57,726 nucleotides of DNA from Prochlorococcus marinus (GTDB lineage Bacteria; Cyanobacteriota; Cyanobacteriia; PCC-6307; Cyanobiaceae): the NCBI RefSeq assembly GCF_001180265.1, contig NZ_CVSW01000101.1, positions 1 to 57,726 on the forward strand. Direction: 5' to 3'. This document shows positions 38,254 to 46,788 of the stretch, one piece after another. The position numbers and the translations under genes were made by a program. Under the pieces are notes generated by a model that worked only from the letters and a program-made list of their open reading frames with translations, was not told the origin of the DNA and made no database searches. How positions within the stretch are numbered: the stretch's first letter is position 1; every line of letters starts with the position of its first letter.

Positions 38254-39150
38254 TTATTTATTTTTTTCCTCAATCATTTTATGAATTATTGGAGTGAGAA
38301 TTAGTTCCATTGCAAAACCCATTTTCCCTCCATTTACAACGATACTTGTTGGACTTGACATGAATGAATCGTTAATCATTCCGAGCAAGTATTGAAAATC
38401 AATCCCCCATTTCTCTCTTGCCCCTTTTCTGAAATGTATGATCACGAAGCTCTCATCAGGAGTTGGGATATTCCTGCATATGAAAGGATTAGAAGTGTCA
38501 ATTGTGGGAATTCTTTGGAAATTAATATCGGTTTTGCTGAATTGTGGGCAAATGTGATTTATATAATCAGGCATTCTTCTCAATATTGTATCCACAATGG
38601 TTTCCGCTGAGTAACCTCTTTCTGCGTTATCTCTATGGATTTTTTGAATCCACTCTAAATTTGTTATCGGAACAACACCAACGAGTAAATCAGCATAAGA
38701 TGCCACATTGTATCCATCACCTTCTACCCCACCATGCAAACCTTCATAAAAAAGTACGTCTGTTCCCTCAGGAATATCTTCCCACGGAGTAAATTGCCCA
38801 GGTTCTAATGATGTACCAAGTCTTGTATTATGTTCTTCTGCTTCTTCAAGACTATGTAGATAATATCTTTTCTTTCCTCCTCCAGTTTCACCATAAATTT
38901 TAAAAAGTTCTTCTAGCTTGTCAAAAAGATTAGCTTCTGGACCAAAATGAGAGAAATTTTCACCTTTTGAAAGAGCGTCTGCCATAGCTTTTTTCATAGG
39001 CATTCTTTCAAATCTGTGGTAACTATCACCTTCCACAACTGCGGGAACTATATCTTCTCTGGCAAAAATATGCTCAAAGGCTCTTTTTACTGTACTTGTT
39101 CCTGCTCCTGAAGATCCTGTTACAGCGACTACTGGATGACGTTTTGACAT
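38254..39150 (-). CDS. prk: Phosphoribulokinase, class I (proteobacterial) type
   Basis: A 298-aa enzyme that makes ribulose 1,5-bisphosphate for Rubisco. The P-loop is GSSGAGTST at residues 12-20. EGDSYHRFERMPMKKAM, FSHFGPEANLFDKLEEL, VLFYEGLHGGVEGD and QFSKTDINFQRIPTIDTSNPF follow the octameric, proteobacterial class I enzyme closely. The redox-active Cys next to the P-loop in plant and most cyanobacterial PRKs is Ala here, and only two Cys occur in the protein (HICPQF and FICRN). Thioredoxin/CP12-style redox switching through that Cys pair is therefore not expected. Confidence 0.92.
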   Translation of the reverse strand: MSKRHPVVAVTGSSGAGTSTVKRAFEHIFAREDIVPAVVEGDSYHRFERMPMKKAMADALSKGENFSHFGPEANLFDKLEELFKIYGETGGGKKRYYLHSLEEAEEHNTRLGTSLEPGQFTPWEDIPEGTDVLFYEGLHGGVEGDGYNVASYADLLVGVVPITNLEWIQKIHRDNAERGYSAETIVDTILRRMPDYINHICPQFSKTDINFQRIPTIDTSNPFICRNIPTPDESFVIIHFRKGAREKWGIDFQYLLGMINDSFMSSPTSIVVNGGKMGFAMELILTPIIHKMIEEKNK

Positions 39151-39238
39151 TTTTTAAAAACAATATCTCTTGATTCTGACAGGTCATATGCCAACTTTAT
39201 GTTTTACTTAAAAATATTTTTTTATTTATTAATTTTTT

Positions 39239-40312
39239 TTAAATTTCATCCATTATTTTATCTCCAATTTCACTGCAAGATAAAACTTCAGAAGACCCAT
39301 CAGCTAAATCTGCTGTTCTTAATCCTTTTGATAAAACTTTATCAATGGCAGTTTCTAAATTTTCTGCAGCCTCTTCTTCATTTAATCCGATTTTTAACAT
39401 CATGGAAGCAGATAAAAGCATTGCTATAGGATTTGCGATGTTTTTACCAGCTATATCAGGAGCCGAACCATGAACTGGTTCAAAAACTCCAGGGCCATTA
39501 TTGTTTAGAGAAGCAGATGGAAGCATACCAATAGAACCAGTTAACATTGCAGCTAAATCGCTTAAAATATCACCAAATAAATTACTAGTTAAGATCACAT
39601 CAAATTGACCAGGATCTCTAACTAATTGCATTGCTGCATTGTCAACGTACATATTGCTTAGAGATATATTTTTATCTTTTGAGGTGATATTTAGAACTGT
39701 ATCTCTCCACAATTGACTAACCTCAAGAACGTTTGATTTATCAACAGAACATATTTTTTTATTTCTTTGGTTAGCAATTTTTATTGCTATTTCCGTTATT
39801 CTCTCTATTTCAGCCGAATCATAAGACATTGTATTGAAAGCTTTTGGGATTTTTGTATTTGTTATATGTCCTCTTGGTTTCCCAAAATAAATACCCCCTA
39901 TTAATTCTCTCACAACAATAAGATCTACATTCTCAACGATTTCTTTTTTTAATGTACTTGCATCTAAGAGAGATTTTCTTATTTTGACAGGCCTGATATT
40001 TGCGAAAAGGTTTAGGGCAGATCTTAATTTTAGTAACCCACTTTCTGGCCTTAATTCTCTTGCAAGAGAGTCATATTTTATATCTCCAACACATGCTAAA
40101 AGTACAGCATCACTTTTTTTGCATTGATCCAGTGTCTCTTCAGGAGCAGGAGTCCCACATTTTTCATAAGCTATCCCTCCAAATAATTTTTCAATTATCT
40201 CAATATCGAAATTATGATTTTTTGAAAGCTTTTTTAAAACTTTTTTTGAAACTTCTGAAATCTCTGGCCCAATTCCATCTCCTGACAATAAAGTAATCTT
40301 ATATTTCTTCAT
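39239..40312 (-). CDS. leuB: 3-isopropylmalate dehydrogenase
   Basis: A 357-aa NAD enzyme of leucine synthesis. Motifs: LLSGDGIGPEISE near 8-20, RELIGGIYFGKPRGH near 135, VDNAAMQLVRDPGQFDVILTSNLFGDILSD near 222-250, and the NAD-binding GSAPDIAGKNIANPIAM near 285-300. The family length is normal. It is transcribed after lpxD with a 28-base gap, at the end of a long minus-strand gene run that begins near 48.4 kb. Confidence 0.96.
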   Translation of the reverse strand: MKKYKITLLSGDGIGPEISEVSKKVLKKLSKNHNFDIEIIEKLFGGIAYEKCGTPAPEETLDQCKKSDAVLLACVGDIKYDSLARELRPESGLLKLRSALNLFANIRPVKIRKSLLDASTLKKEIVENVDLIVVRELIGGIYFGKPRGHITNTKIPKAFNTMSYDSAEIERITEIAIKIANQRNKKICSVDKSNVLEVSQLWRDTVLNITSKDKNISLSNMYVDNAAMQLVRDPGQFDVILTSNLFGDILSDLAAMLTGSIGMLPSASLNNNGPGVFEPVHGSAPDIAGKNIANPIAMLLSASMMLKIGLNEEEAAENLETAIDKVLSKGLRTADLADGSSEVLSCSEIGDKIMDEI

Positions 40313-40340
40313 TTAAATTTTTGTTTTATAGAACAATAAA

Positions 40341-41375
40341 TTATTGCTTGTCTAATTGTCTAAGTTTTTTTACCAATTCTGGTAATTTTTTAAAAATACT
40401 TGAACTCCTTAGCCATGATTTATTTTCCATTGCGGGGAAACCACTAATTATCTTGCCATCTTCTATGTCACAATGGATTCCGCATTTTGAACTTGCTATG
40501 ACATTATTACCAACTTTTACTCTATTATTTACACCTACTTGCCCTGCCAAAATAACACCATCTCCAATATTTGCTCCTCCAGCAATACCAACTTGAGCTG
40601 CAAATGCACAATTCTTTCCAATTTTTACTCCATGACCTATTTGTATTAAATTATCCAACTTTGTTCCCTCATCAATAAAAGTAAATCCAACTGCGGGTCT
40701 ATCAATACAACAATTCGTTCCAATTTCTACAAAACTCATTATTTTTACACCACCTTTTTGAGGCATCTTTACCCATTTGCCACTTTTAGGAATAAAACCA
40801 AATCCCTCTGATCCAATAACAGAATTTGAATTGATTACACAATTATCTTTTAGAGTGGTATTTTCGTAAATAACACAATTTGGATGAATTATATTATTAT
40901 TTCCTATTCGAACATTCCCTAAAATTGATGATCCATGAAGAATATGATTATTGTCACCAATTACAGTATTTTCTCCAATGTAGACATTAGGTCCAATATG
41001 GCAATCTGCTCCAATTTTTGCTGTTTTATCTATAACCGCCGAAGCGTGAATTCCTGGTTTGAAATTGATAGTTTTATATAAACAATCCAATACTTCTGCA
41101 AATGCAATTCTTGGATTTTTAACGATTATGTTTGATATATTGAGTTTCTTTAGGGCACTAATGATTTCATCGTTTTTAGTAGTTATTATTGCTGATGCTT
41201 TAGTTTGTTCTAATTTTTCCTTAAGGATACTATTTTCTTCTAAAAAAGATATTTGATGTTTAACTGCAGCATCTAGTGAGGCAGCATCATCTATGTTTAA
41301 ATCTTCGAAAATATTGGCACTAATAAAATTTGAATTTCCTTTTTTTATTAGATCAACTAAATCACTTAAAAGCAT
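40341..41375 (-). CDS. lpxD: UDP-3-O-acylglucosamine N-acyltransferase
   Basis: A 344-aa trimeric left-handed beta-helix enzyme that N-acylates the glucosamine in lipid A synthesis. Hexapeptide repeats run from about residue 110 to 290 (GADCHIGPNVYIGENTVIGD and similar). The catalytic His lies in QIGHGVKIGKN, the N-terminal uridine-binding domain has the NPRIAF segment, and the C-terminus forms the helical arm. An LPS pathway fits the lptB gene found at 18 kb. Confidence 0.95.
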   Translation of the reverse strand: MLLSDLVDLIKKGNSNFISANIFEDLNIDDAASLDAAVKHQISFLEENSILKEKLEQTKASAIITTKNDEIISALKKLNISNIIVKNPRIAFAEVLDCLYKTINFKPGIHASAVIDKTAKIGADCHIGPNVYIGENTVIGDNNHILHGSSILGNVRIGNNNIIHPNCVIYENTTLKDNCVINSNSVIGSEGFGFIPKSGKWVKMPQKGGVKIMSFVEIGTNCCIDRPAVGFTFIDEGTKLDNLIQIGHGVKIGKNCAFAAQVGIAGGANIGDGVILAGQVGVNNRVKVGNNVIASSKCGIHCDIEDGKIISGFPAMENKSWLRSSSIFKKLPELVKKLRQLDKQ

Positions 41376-41396
41376 TTTTCAGTTTTTAATTTGTTT

Positions 41397-42479
41397 CTAA
41401 GAGAGAGCAAGAACATCTCTGTGTACGACAATTATGGAGGAGTTGTTATTTTCTTTATTATTTAAGATACTTCTTAATTTGTCGCTACTTATTGATACTA
41501 AACCTTTTGCAACTTCTTTATCCTTTGTATTTACGATTTTAACTGCCTGATTAACCGTAAAATTTCCTTCTACATTCTTAACGCCAACCGCTAAAAGTGA
41601 GGCACCTTTTTTTTTAATTGCAAAAGAAGCACCATCATCTAAAGTGATTTTCCCTACTGTTTGAATTGCATGAGAAAGCCAACTTTTTTTGTTCCCTATA
41701 GGTTTTTCTACTGGATAAAATAAAGTTCCAATTTTATTATCATTAAAAATTTCAATTAAGTTTTTTTTATTAGTTCCATCAACTAGTTGGACTTCAACTC
41801 CTCCTTTTGTGGCTATTTCTGCAGAAATTAATTTTGTACAAATTCCTCCTGTTCCCCATTCATTATTAGAGTTTTGAATATTTTTATCTTTAATTTCTTT
41901 TAGTTCACTATTATGAACTTCTTTAATAGGTTGAGCATCTTTATTATTACGTGGATCCTTTGAGTATAGATTTTCAATATCGGTTAATAAAATAAGCTTG
42001 TTAGCATGTATAGCTAAGGCAACTAAAGCAGAGAGGGTATCATTATCTCCATATTTAAGCTCTTCATTTGCTACGGTATCATTTTCATTAACTATTGGAA
42101 TAACATTCAAATCGATTAATTTTTTTAAAGTTTTAGAAGCGTTATTAAATGATTCTCTTGAATTGAAATCAGCTTTAGTTATTAAAATTTGAGCAATATT
42201 ATGACCTAATTTATTAAATACTTTATCGTATAAGGACATTAAATTAACTTGTCCTACTGCAGCAGTAGCTTGAAGGGTACTTAAATCATTTGGTCTCGTT
42301 TTAATATTTAATTTTTGGCAACCTAATCCAACGGCTCCACTAGTTACTAAAATTAATTTGTTTCCCTTTGAAAGAAAACTTGTAAAGGATCTGGAAAGGG
42401 TTTCAATAACTTCTTCTGTAGATGTTTCCTCTGTTCCTCTTAAAATACTAGTACCAATTTTTATAACCCAAGTTTTCAT
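41397..42479 (-). CDS. proB: Glutamate 5-kinase
   Basis: A 360-aa amino acid kinase, first step of proline synthesis. The N-terminal kinase domain has KIGTSIL near 6, VTSGAVGLG near 45, QILITKADF and [25 protein letters not shown] near 133-157. A C-terminal PUA domain runs from about 270 to 350. Feedback inhibition by proline is usual for the family. Its start overlaps the stop of the HAD phosphatase gene by four bases (ATGA). Confidence 0.96.
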   Translation of the reverse strand: MKTWVIKIGTSILRGTEETSTEEVIETLSRSFTSFLSKGNKLILVTSGAVGLGCQKLNIKTRPNDLSTLQATAAVGQVNLMSLYDKVFNKLGHNIAQILITKADFNSRESFNNASKTLKKLIDLNVIPIVNENDTVANEELKYGDNDTLSALVALAIHANKLILLTDIENLYSKDPRNNKDAQPIKEVHNSELKEIKDKNIQNSNNEWGTGGICTKLISAEIATKGGVEVQLVDGTNKKNLIEIFNDNKIGTLFYPVEKPIGNKKSWLSHAIQTVGKITLDDGASFAIKKKGASLLAVGVKNVEGNFTVNQAVKIVNTKDKEVAKGLVSISSDKLRSILNNKENNNSSIIVVHRDVLALS

Positions 42480-42970
42480 TTTATAAAATTAGAAATTAAT
42501 TTTTCTATTGTCAAAGTTAAATTAAATTTAATAGGCAAGCCATCTCTATTTAATCGCTTAACTAATATTGTTTTTATATCACATCTATTCCCAACAATAA
42601 TATCTGTAAAAATTCTGTCGCCAATAATGGCTATATTTTTGGGCTCTCTGCCAATTTCTTTGATAGCGGACAAAGTTACTTTCTTTCTTGGTTTTGATGC
42701 ATTGTATTTATACCTTAAATTTAATTCTTTCGCTATTTTTGAGATTCTTTTTTTTGATGGATTATTACTTATTAAATATAAGGAGAAAAGCTGTTTAGAT
42801 TCTATGATCCAATTTTTTACAGCTTTTGGGATCACATTTGATTTTCTATTTACTAGAGTCCCATCTACGTCAAGCAATAAAGAATTGATTCCTTTTTTTT
42901 GCAACTCAGATTGAGAAATATTATATATTGGTAAGTTTGAATCCCAATTGACTTTTAGGATAGATCTCAT
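42476..42970 (-). CDS. YqeG-family HAD phosphatase
   Basis: A 164-aa HAD enzyme of the YqeG/Gep4 group. It has [15 protein letters not shown] near 32-46 with the nucleophile Asp and acid/base Asp, the Thr/Ser motif [10 protein letters not shown] near 76-85, and [15 protein letters not shown] near 118-132 with the Mg-binding Asp. Yeast Gep4 dephosphorylates phosphatidylglycerophosphate. The same reaction would complete phosphatidylglycerol synthesis after PgsA, whose gene is at 50.2-50.8 kb. That assignment is inferred. It is coupled to proB by a 4-base overlap. Confidence 0.85.
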   Translation of the reverse strand: MRSILKVNWDSNLPIYNISQSELQKKGINSLLLDVDGTLVNRKSNVIPKAVKNWIIESKQLFSLYLISNNPSKKRISKIAKELNLRYKYNASKPRKKVTLSAIKEIGREPKNIAIIGDRIFTDIIVGNRCDIKTILVKRLNRDGLPIKFNLTLTIEKLISNFIK

Positions 42971-42975
42971 TAATT

Positions 42976-43512
42976 TTAAGAACTACTTTTTTCAAGCTCA
43001 GTTTCAATCAAAGGTTGAATTTTATCGAACTCATCATCTTCAACTAATAAGGCACCTTTGTCTTTTAATTTACCCACAATAAAAAAAGGATCTAGTGGAA
43101 TATATAAGCCATATTCTTGGTCAAAAAGATTAAAGTTAACGAGCAATTCATAACTCTCACTATCATCATCGATGTAATCTTCTTCTAATTCATCGTAAAT
43201 TGGTTCTTCAAGTTCTCCTGATACTGTTAATGTAACTGCTGATCTGATAAGTCTTAAATCATGTTCTTGAAGAACTGCTTCAGCATTTTTTAGTATTTGT
43301 TCATTTTTATCTATTTTCTCAATTAGTTCAGGTTCATCTTTTTCATTTATCTTAAAAAGACTTACTGGAGTATCAACTGGCGTTAATAAAGCATATTCTT
43401 GTCCTTCAACACTTACTAATTGTTCAAGATAACAAAATAACTTGTTTCCATTTGAGTCATTTAATAAAAGAGTCTGTGCATCATAATTATCATTTGAATT
43501 GGCTTCTTTCAT
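42976..43512 (-). CDS. DUF3727/DUF1292-like acidic protein
   Basis: A 178-aa very acidic protein. The first 85 residues carry two short beta-type repeats (TLLLNDSNGNKLFCYLEQLVSVEGQEYALLTP) like DUF1292. The second half has a Glu/Asp-rich EEPIYDELEEDYIDDD patch followed by a second beta region (LFDQEYGLYIPLDPFFIVGK) typical of cyanobacterial DUF3727. The function is unknown. It sits between ruvX and the YqeG gene with spacers of 26 and 5 bases, so it belongs to the same operon. Confidence 0.75.
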   Translation of the reverse strand: MKEANSNDNYDAQTLLLNDSNGNKLFCYLEQLVSVEGQEYALLTPVDTPVSLFKINEKDEPELIEKIDKNEQILKNAEAVLQEHDLRLIRSAVTLTVSGELEEPIYDELEEDYIDDDSESYELLVNFNLFDQEYGLYIPLDPFFIVGKLKDKGALLVEDDEFDKIQPLIETELEKSSS

Positions 43513-43538
43513 TTAAAAATTATCTATTCTTTTTAATA

Positions 43539-44000
43539 CTAATATTTTATCTGACGTTTACCAGCTATTTCTTCTAATTCAGGACCCTCTTCGATCCATT
43601 GTTCAAGTATTATTTTTGCTGAAAAACTATCAATCAACCCGGATTTATCTTTTTTTATCCCAAATCTTTCTGAAGATTCCCAAGTTGAACTATGTTCATT
43701 GACGTAAGAAAATGGAAGCTTTAATTCACTTGAAAGAAATTGACCGTAATTTTTACAGTCAATAGCTTGAGTGGTCATTTGCCCTTCGTCATCTAGTGGA
43801 ATACCCACAATAAACCCAGTCAAATTAAATTCATTTATATAATTTTTAATGATTTTAATCTCTTGATTATTTTCAAGCCGTTTTACTGCTGGGAGTATAT
43901 TTGATGTTATGCAGAGGGGATCACAATAAGCTAATCCTATTCTTTTGGTACCTATATCCAAACTCAAAATTGACTTGGGTTTGGGTTTGCAAAATTTCAC
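43539..44000 (-). CDS. ruvX: RuvX/YqgF family nuclease
   Basis: A 153-aa RNase H-fold nuclease. The first catalytic Asp is in [16 protein letters not shown] near 14-28, [15 protein letters not shown] near 58-72 has the second acidic position, and [13 protein letters not shown] near 100-112 the third. The family is linked to Holliday junction resolution and to 16S pre-rRNA 5'-end processing. It overlaps the preceding GNAT-like gene by four bases. The C-terminal tail is somewhat longer than usual. Confidence 0.92.
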   Translation of the reverse strand: MKFCKPKPKSILSLDIGTKRIGLAYCDPLCITSNILPAVKRLENNQEIKIIKNYINEFNLTGFIVGIPLDDEGQMTTQAIDCKNYGQFLSSELKLPFSYVNEHSSTWESSERFGIKKDKSGLIDSFSAKIILEQWIEEGPELEEIAGKRQIKY

Positions 44001-45052
44001 TTTGTTTTTAATGGAAAAGGAGATGGATATGGATTACCTTGTGGACTTAATTTTTCAAAGATCGATTCCAAAGATTGATTTATTATATTTACTTGTTTTG
44101 CTTCATTCTTAACTATTGTGTTCCTGATAAGAATTATTTCTTGATTTTTTTCTTTAAGATTACATTCTTCGAGAAAAAGATTTAATTGAGAATTTTCTTT
44201 ATAGGTTTTTAAATATGAAACAGGTGATTTTTCAAAAAATCTTTTTATAAACTCTTTTAAAATAGAATTGAATCTCTTATCCCAATATCTACTCATTGTT
44301 AAAGTATAAACTTCTTCATTTTGATAATTAATATCTTTTAATATTGAACATAAAACTGAATTTTCATATATCAAAGCACCACTCTTAAAATTATTTCTTT
44401 TAAGAATGTCTTCTTGATCAAAATCTAAAATATTTCTTAATAAGGGGGATTGATTTGATCTTATGAAATTGACTATTTTTAAAATATTTTGTTTATTAAT
44501 TTTTTGGAATTCATTAATTAATGCATAGGCATTGGTATTTTGATTTCTATCTTTATTTATATCAGAACCTTCCCAAAGGATTATCTCACCTAACGGTTGA
44601 AAGCCTAACTCTCTTGAGGTTGATATGAGGTCAACATTATTTATATCAGCATTAATTATCCAACTTGAAGTTTTGATGTCTTTTATTGAGATAGATTTTT
44701 TTATCAATCCTAAAGTTAACTGTTTATCTGTTAAAGCACACTTATTGTTAATCAATTTGGGCTTAGATACTTTTAAGCAAGTCCCTTTTTTGTTTAAAGG
44801 AAAAATATTCAAATAACCAATAATTTCGTTTCCATATATAGCAATTATGCATTTATTTTTATTTTTCTTAAGATTATTTAAAAAAATTTTTAAGTCATCA
44901 AAGGTATTTATAATTGCCATCTTTAAAAACCAATTATTCAATTCCTTATTTTTAATATCTATTAAAAGATTAATGTGCCTTATATGGAGTTCTTCAAAAG
45001 TTACTTCAATTCCTTTTTTAGATTGAAAAGGATAAGAGGTATCTTTTTTCAT
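43997..45052 (-). CDS. GNAT-like acetyltransferase-related unknown protein
   Basis: A 351-aa protein. The N-terminal half resembles the GNAT fold: [19 protein letters not shown] near 68-86, then a likely acetyl-CoA region ending in [16 protein letters not shown] near 150-165. The second half is a further alpha/beta region of unknown type, possibly a degenerate second GNAT domain. No clear Q/RxxGxG/A motif is visible, so activity is uncertain. It starts directly after the CofE-like gene (adjacent codons) and overlaps ruvX by four bases. Confidence 0.55.
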   Translation of the reverse strand: MKKDTSYPFQSKKGIEVTFEELHIRHINLLIDIKNKELNNWFLKMAIINTFDDLKIFLNNLKKNKNKCIIAIYGNEIIGYLNIFPLNKKGTCLKVSKPKLINNKCALTDKQLTLGLIKKSISIKDIKTSSWIINADINNVDLISTSRELGFQPLGEIILWEGSDINKDRNQNTNAYALINEFQKINKQNILKIVNFIRSNQSPLLRNILDFDQEDILKRNNFKSGALIYENSVLCSILKDINYQNEEVYTLTMSRYWDKRFNSILKEFIKRFFEKSPVSYLKTYKENSQLNLFLEECNLKEKNQEIILIRNTIVKNEAKQVNIINQSLESIFEKLSPQGNPYPSPFPLKTK

Positions 45053-46219
45053 TTACTTTTTTTCTCTTATTAATACTATAGGGGTTTTTTCATCTCCATT
45101 GCCAGCTGGATTAGATTTTAAGTTTCTTTTGAGTATTTTATTTACTTTTTTATTTGAACTTGCTAAGACTTTTACTCCTCCAAGATCATTAACATCGACA
45201 ACAGCAACATCTATATTTAGATAGTTCGAGACCACCTTACAAAATAAATCCGCATTAAGAGGACCCATAACTATACTCTTGTCGTAAGGTGTAACTGTAC
45301 CGCTTATATCATCAATGAGGGATGATTCTGAACCAGTTAACCTATAAAACATACCTTTTATTCCAATTGATTTGAAGAGAAATCCAATAAATATTGCAAA
45401 GGTTATTCTTGTGACTCCAATTCTATTTATTAATAATTGCATGCCGCAAGCTGTTGCGAGACTGCTTGTAGGGTGAAAAAAATAACATAAAGCTTTCGAA
45501 AATAAACCATATTCTAAATTTTGAGGGGAAATATATCTATTTTGCATAATCGCTAGCGGGCTCTCCCCGATTGTTAAAATATCATCTTTTTCTACAATTC
45601 CTTTGCAGTATTCAATCACAGTATCTACTGGATTATCAAAGCAACCAAGTAAATCAGTTTTAACAGCAAAAGCTTTATATTTTTTATTTATTGGAATTTC
45701 AAAAACTTCTTTCGTCTTTTGTTTTTGACCATCTAAATTAATTAACAAACAATCCTTATAATTTGAAATACCAAAATGTCCATAGTTCTCCCAATATATT
45801 TTTAACCATAGATATTTTATTTTTTTTCTAAAATTATTGTTGCTAAATTTATAAATGATTCTCACAAATAATTCTGAATTTGACTTGATAATTGTTGTTG
45901 GCCAGTAATTATTTAAATTCTTTATTTTATTATTTTCATATATATAAATATCTTCTTGATAATTAAAATTTTGGGAATATTCGTTGCCTTTACTTTTAAA
46001 AAAATCTAATTCAAAATTTATATTAGATACCATCGTCTCTTTTGTTTTACTTTTATTAGTTATTTTTAGATCAATAATTAATTCGTTTAAACCATCTTTT
46101 TTTTTGATTTTGTAAGTTATAGGTACAAGATTTAACTTTGATTTGGGTGAGTTTTTAATATATAAATCTGAAAGAATTAAAAAAATTAAAAGAACTAAGA
46201 GGATATTTATTAATATCAT
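45053..46219 (-). CDS. Membrane-anchored CofE-like (F420 gamma-glutamyl ligase domain) protein
   Basis: A 388-aa protein with one N-terminal transmembrane segment (residues 3-21) and a beta-rich region to about 175. A C-terminal CofE/F420-0:gamma-glutamyl ligase-like domain has FAVKTDLLGCFDNPVDTVIEYCKG near 183, DDILTIGESPLAIMQ near 211 and GPLNADLFCKVVSNYLNIDVAVVDVNDLGG near 310-340. The classical ligase adds Glu to coenzyme F420. No other F420 gene is in the window and the anchor is unusual, so a different peptide-ligase or binding role is likely. The domain call is by motif resemblance. Confidence 0.65.
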   Translation of the reverse strand: MILINILLVLLIFLILSDLYIKNSPKSKLNLVPITYKIKKKDGLNELIIDLKITNKSKTKETMVSNINFELDFFKSKGNEYSQNFNYQEDIYIYENNKIKNLNNYWPTTIIKSNSELFVRIIYKFSNNNFRKKIKYLWLKIYWENYGHFGISNYKDCLLINLDGQKQKTKEVFEIPINKKYKAFAVKTDLLGCFDNPVDTVIEYCKGIVEKDDILTIGESPLAIMQNRYISPQNLEYGLFSKALCYFFHPTSSLATACGMQLLINRIGVTRITFAIFIGFLFKSIGIKGMFYRLTGSESSLIDDISGTVTPYDKSIVMGPLNADLFCKVVSNYLNIDVAVVDVNDLGGVKVLASSNKKVNKILKRNLKSNPAGNGDEKTPIVLIREKK

Positions 46220-46226
46220 TTTTTAA

Positions 46227-46775
46227 TTAATTTTCGTATTTATCTTTTTTTTCAGAAATGATACTGTTGTATTCATTAAAACTTTCTACAGAAAATGTAG
46301 TATCTTCTATATCAATTCCTTTTAGTTCTCCTATAACTTTGTTTAATTCATCAATATTAATCATTCCATTTTTATCATATTTAACTTCACCATCACTATT
46401 TAAAATAATGGTTTGTGGAATTAATCCGTTCCAATAATAATTAGGTTCATTTCTAAGATCCGACTTTTCTTTATCCTGTATTTCATCAGTAGTTAGAGCA
46501 ATGATATCTATATTATTTCTCCATATCAAATCTAAACCAGATATTATCGGAGCCATGGCTTTACTATCTGAGCTATCGTCAAGATAAAAAAATAAAACTG
46601 CGACTCTTTTATTTTTTAATGATTCCTGAAGAGTTGTCTGGGGAGGAACTATAGCTCCATTACCTGCGTAAATGGGAAAGATGTTGCCATCGTAACTATC
46701 AGAATCTCTAGAGGCAATTGCTTTATATGGACTTAAGAAAATTAATGCTACTAGGATCCATTGAATTATTTTCAT
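46227..46775 (-). CDS. Exported thioredoxin-fold protein lacking the CxxC motif
   Basis: A 182-aa protein with a signal peptide (cleavage likely after AIA near residue 21) and a thioredoxin-like core. VAVLFFYLDDSSDSKAMAPI near 54-72 occupies the place of the WCxxC segment but has no cysteine. A cis-Pro type IPQTIIL and a C-terminal helix follow. It should be a periplasmic or lumenal protein that binds rather than oxidises partners. Cyanobacterial thylakoid proteins of this type aid photosystem assembly; that link is an inference. Confidence 0.7.
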   Translation of the reverse strand: MKIIQWILVALIFLSPYKAIASRDSDSYDGNIFPIYAGNGAIVPPQTTLQESLKNKRVAVLFFYLDDSSDSKAMAPIISGLDLIWRNNIDIIALTTDEIQDKEKSDLRNEPNYYWNGLIPQTIILNSDGEVKYDKNGMINIDELNKVIGELKGIDIEDTTFSVESFNEYNSIISEKKDKYEN

Positions 46776-46788
46776 TAAAGTTTAAAAC

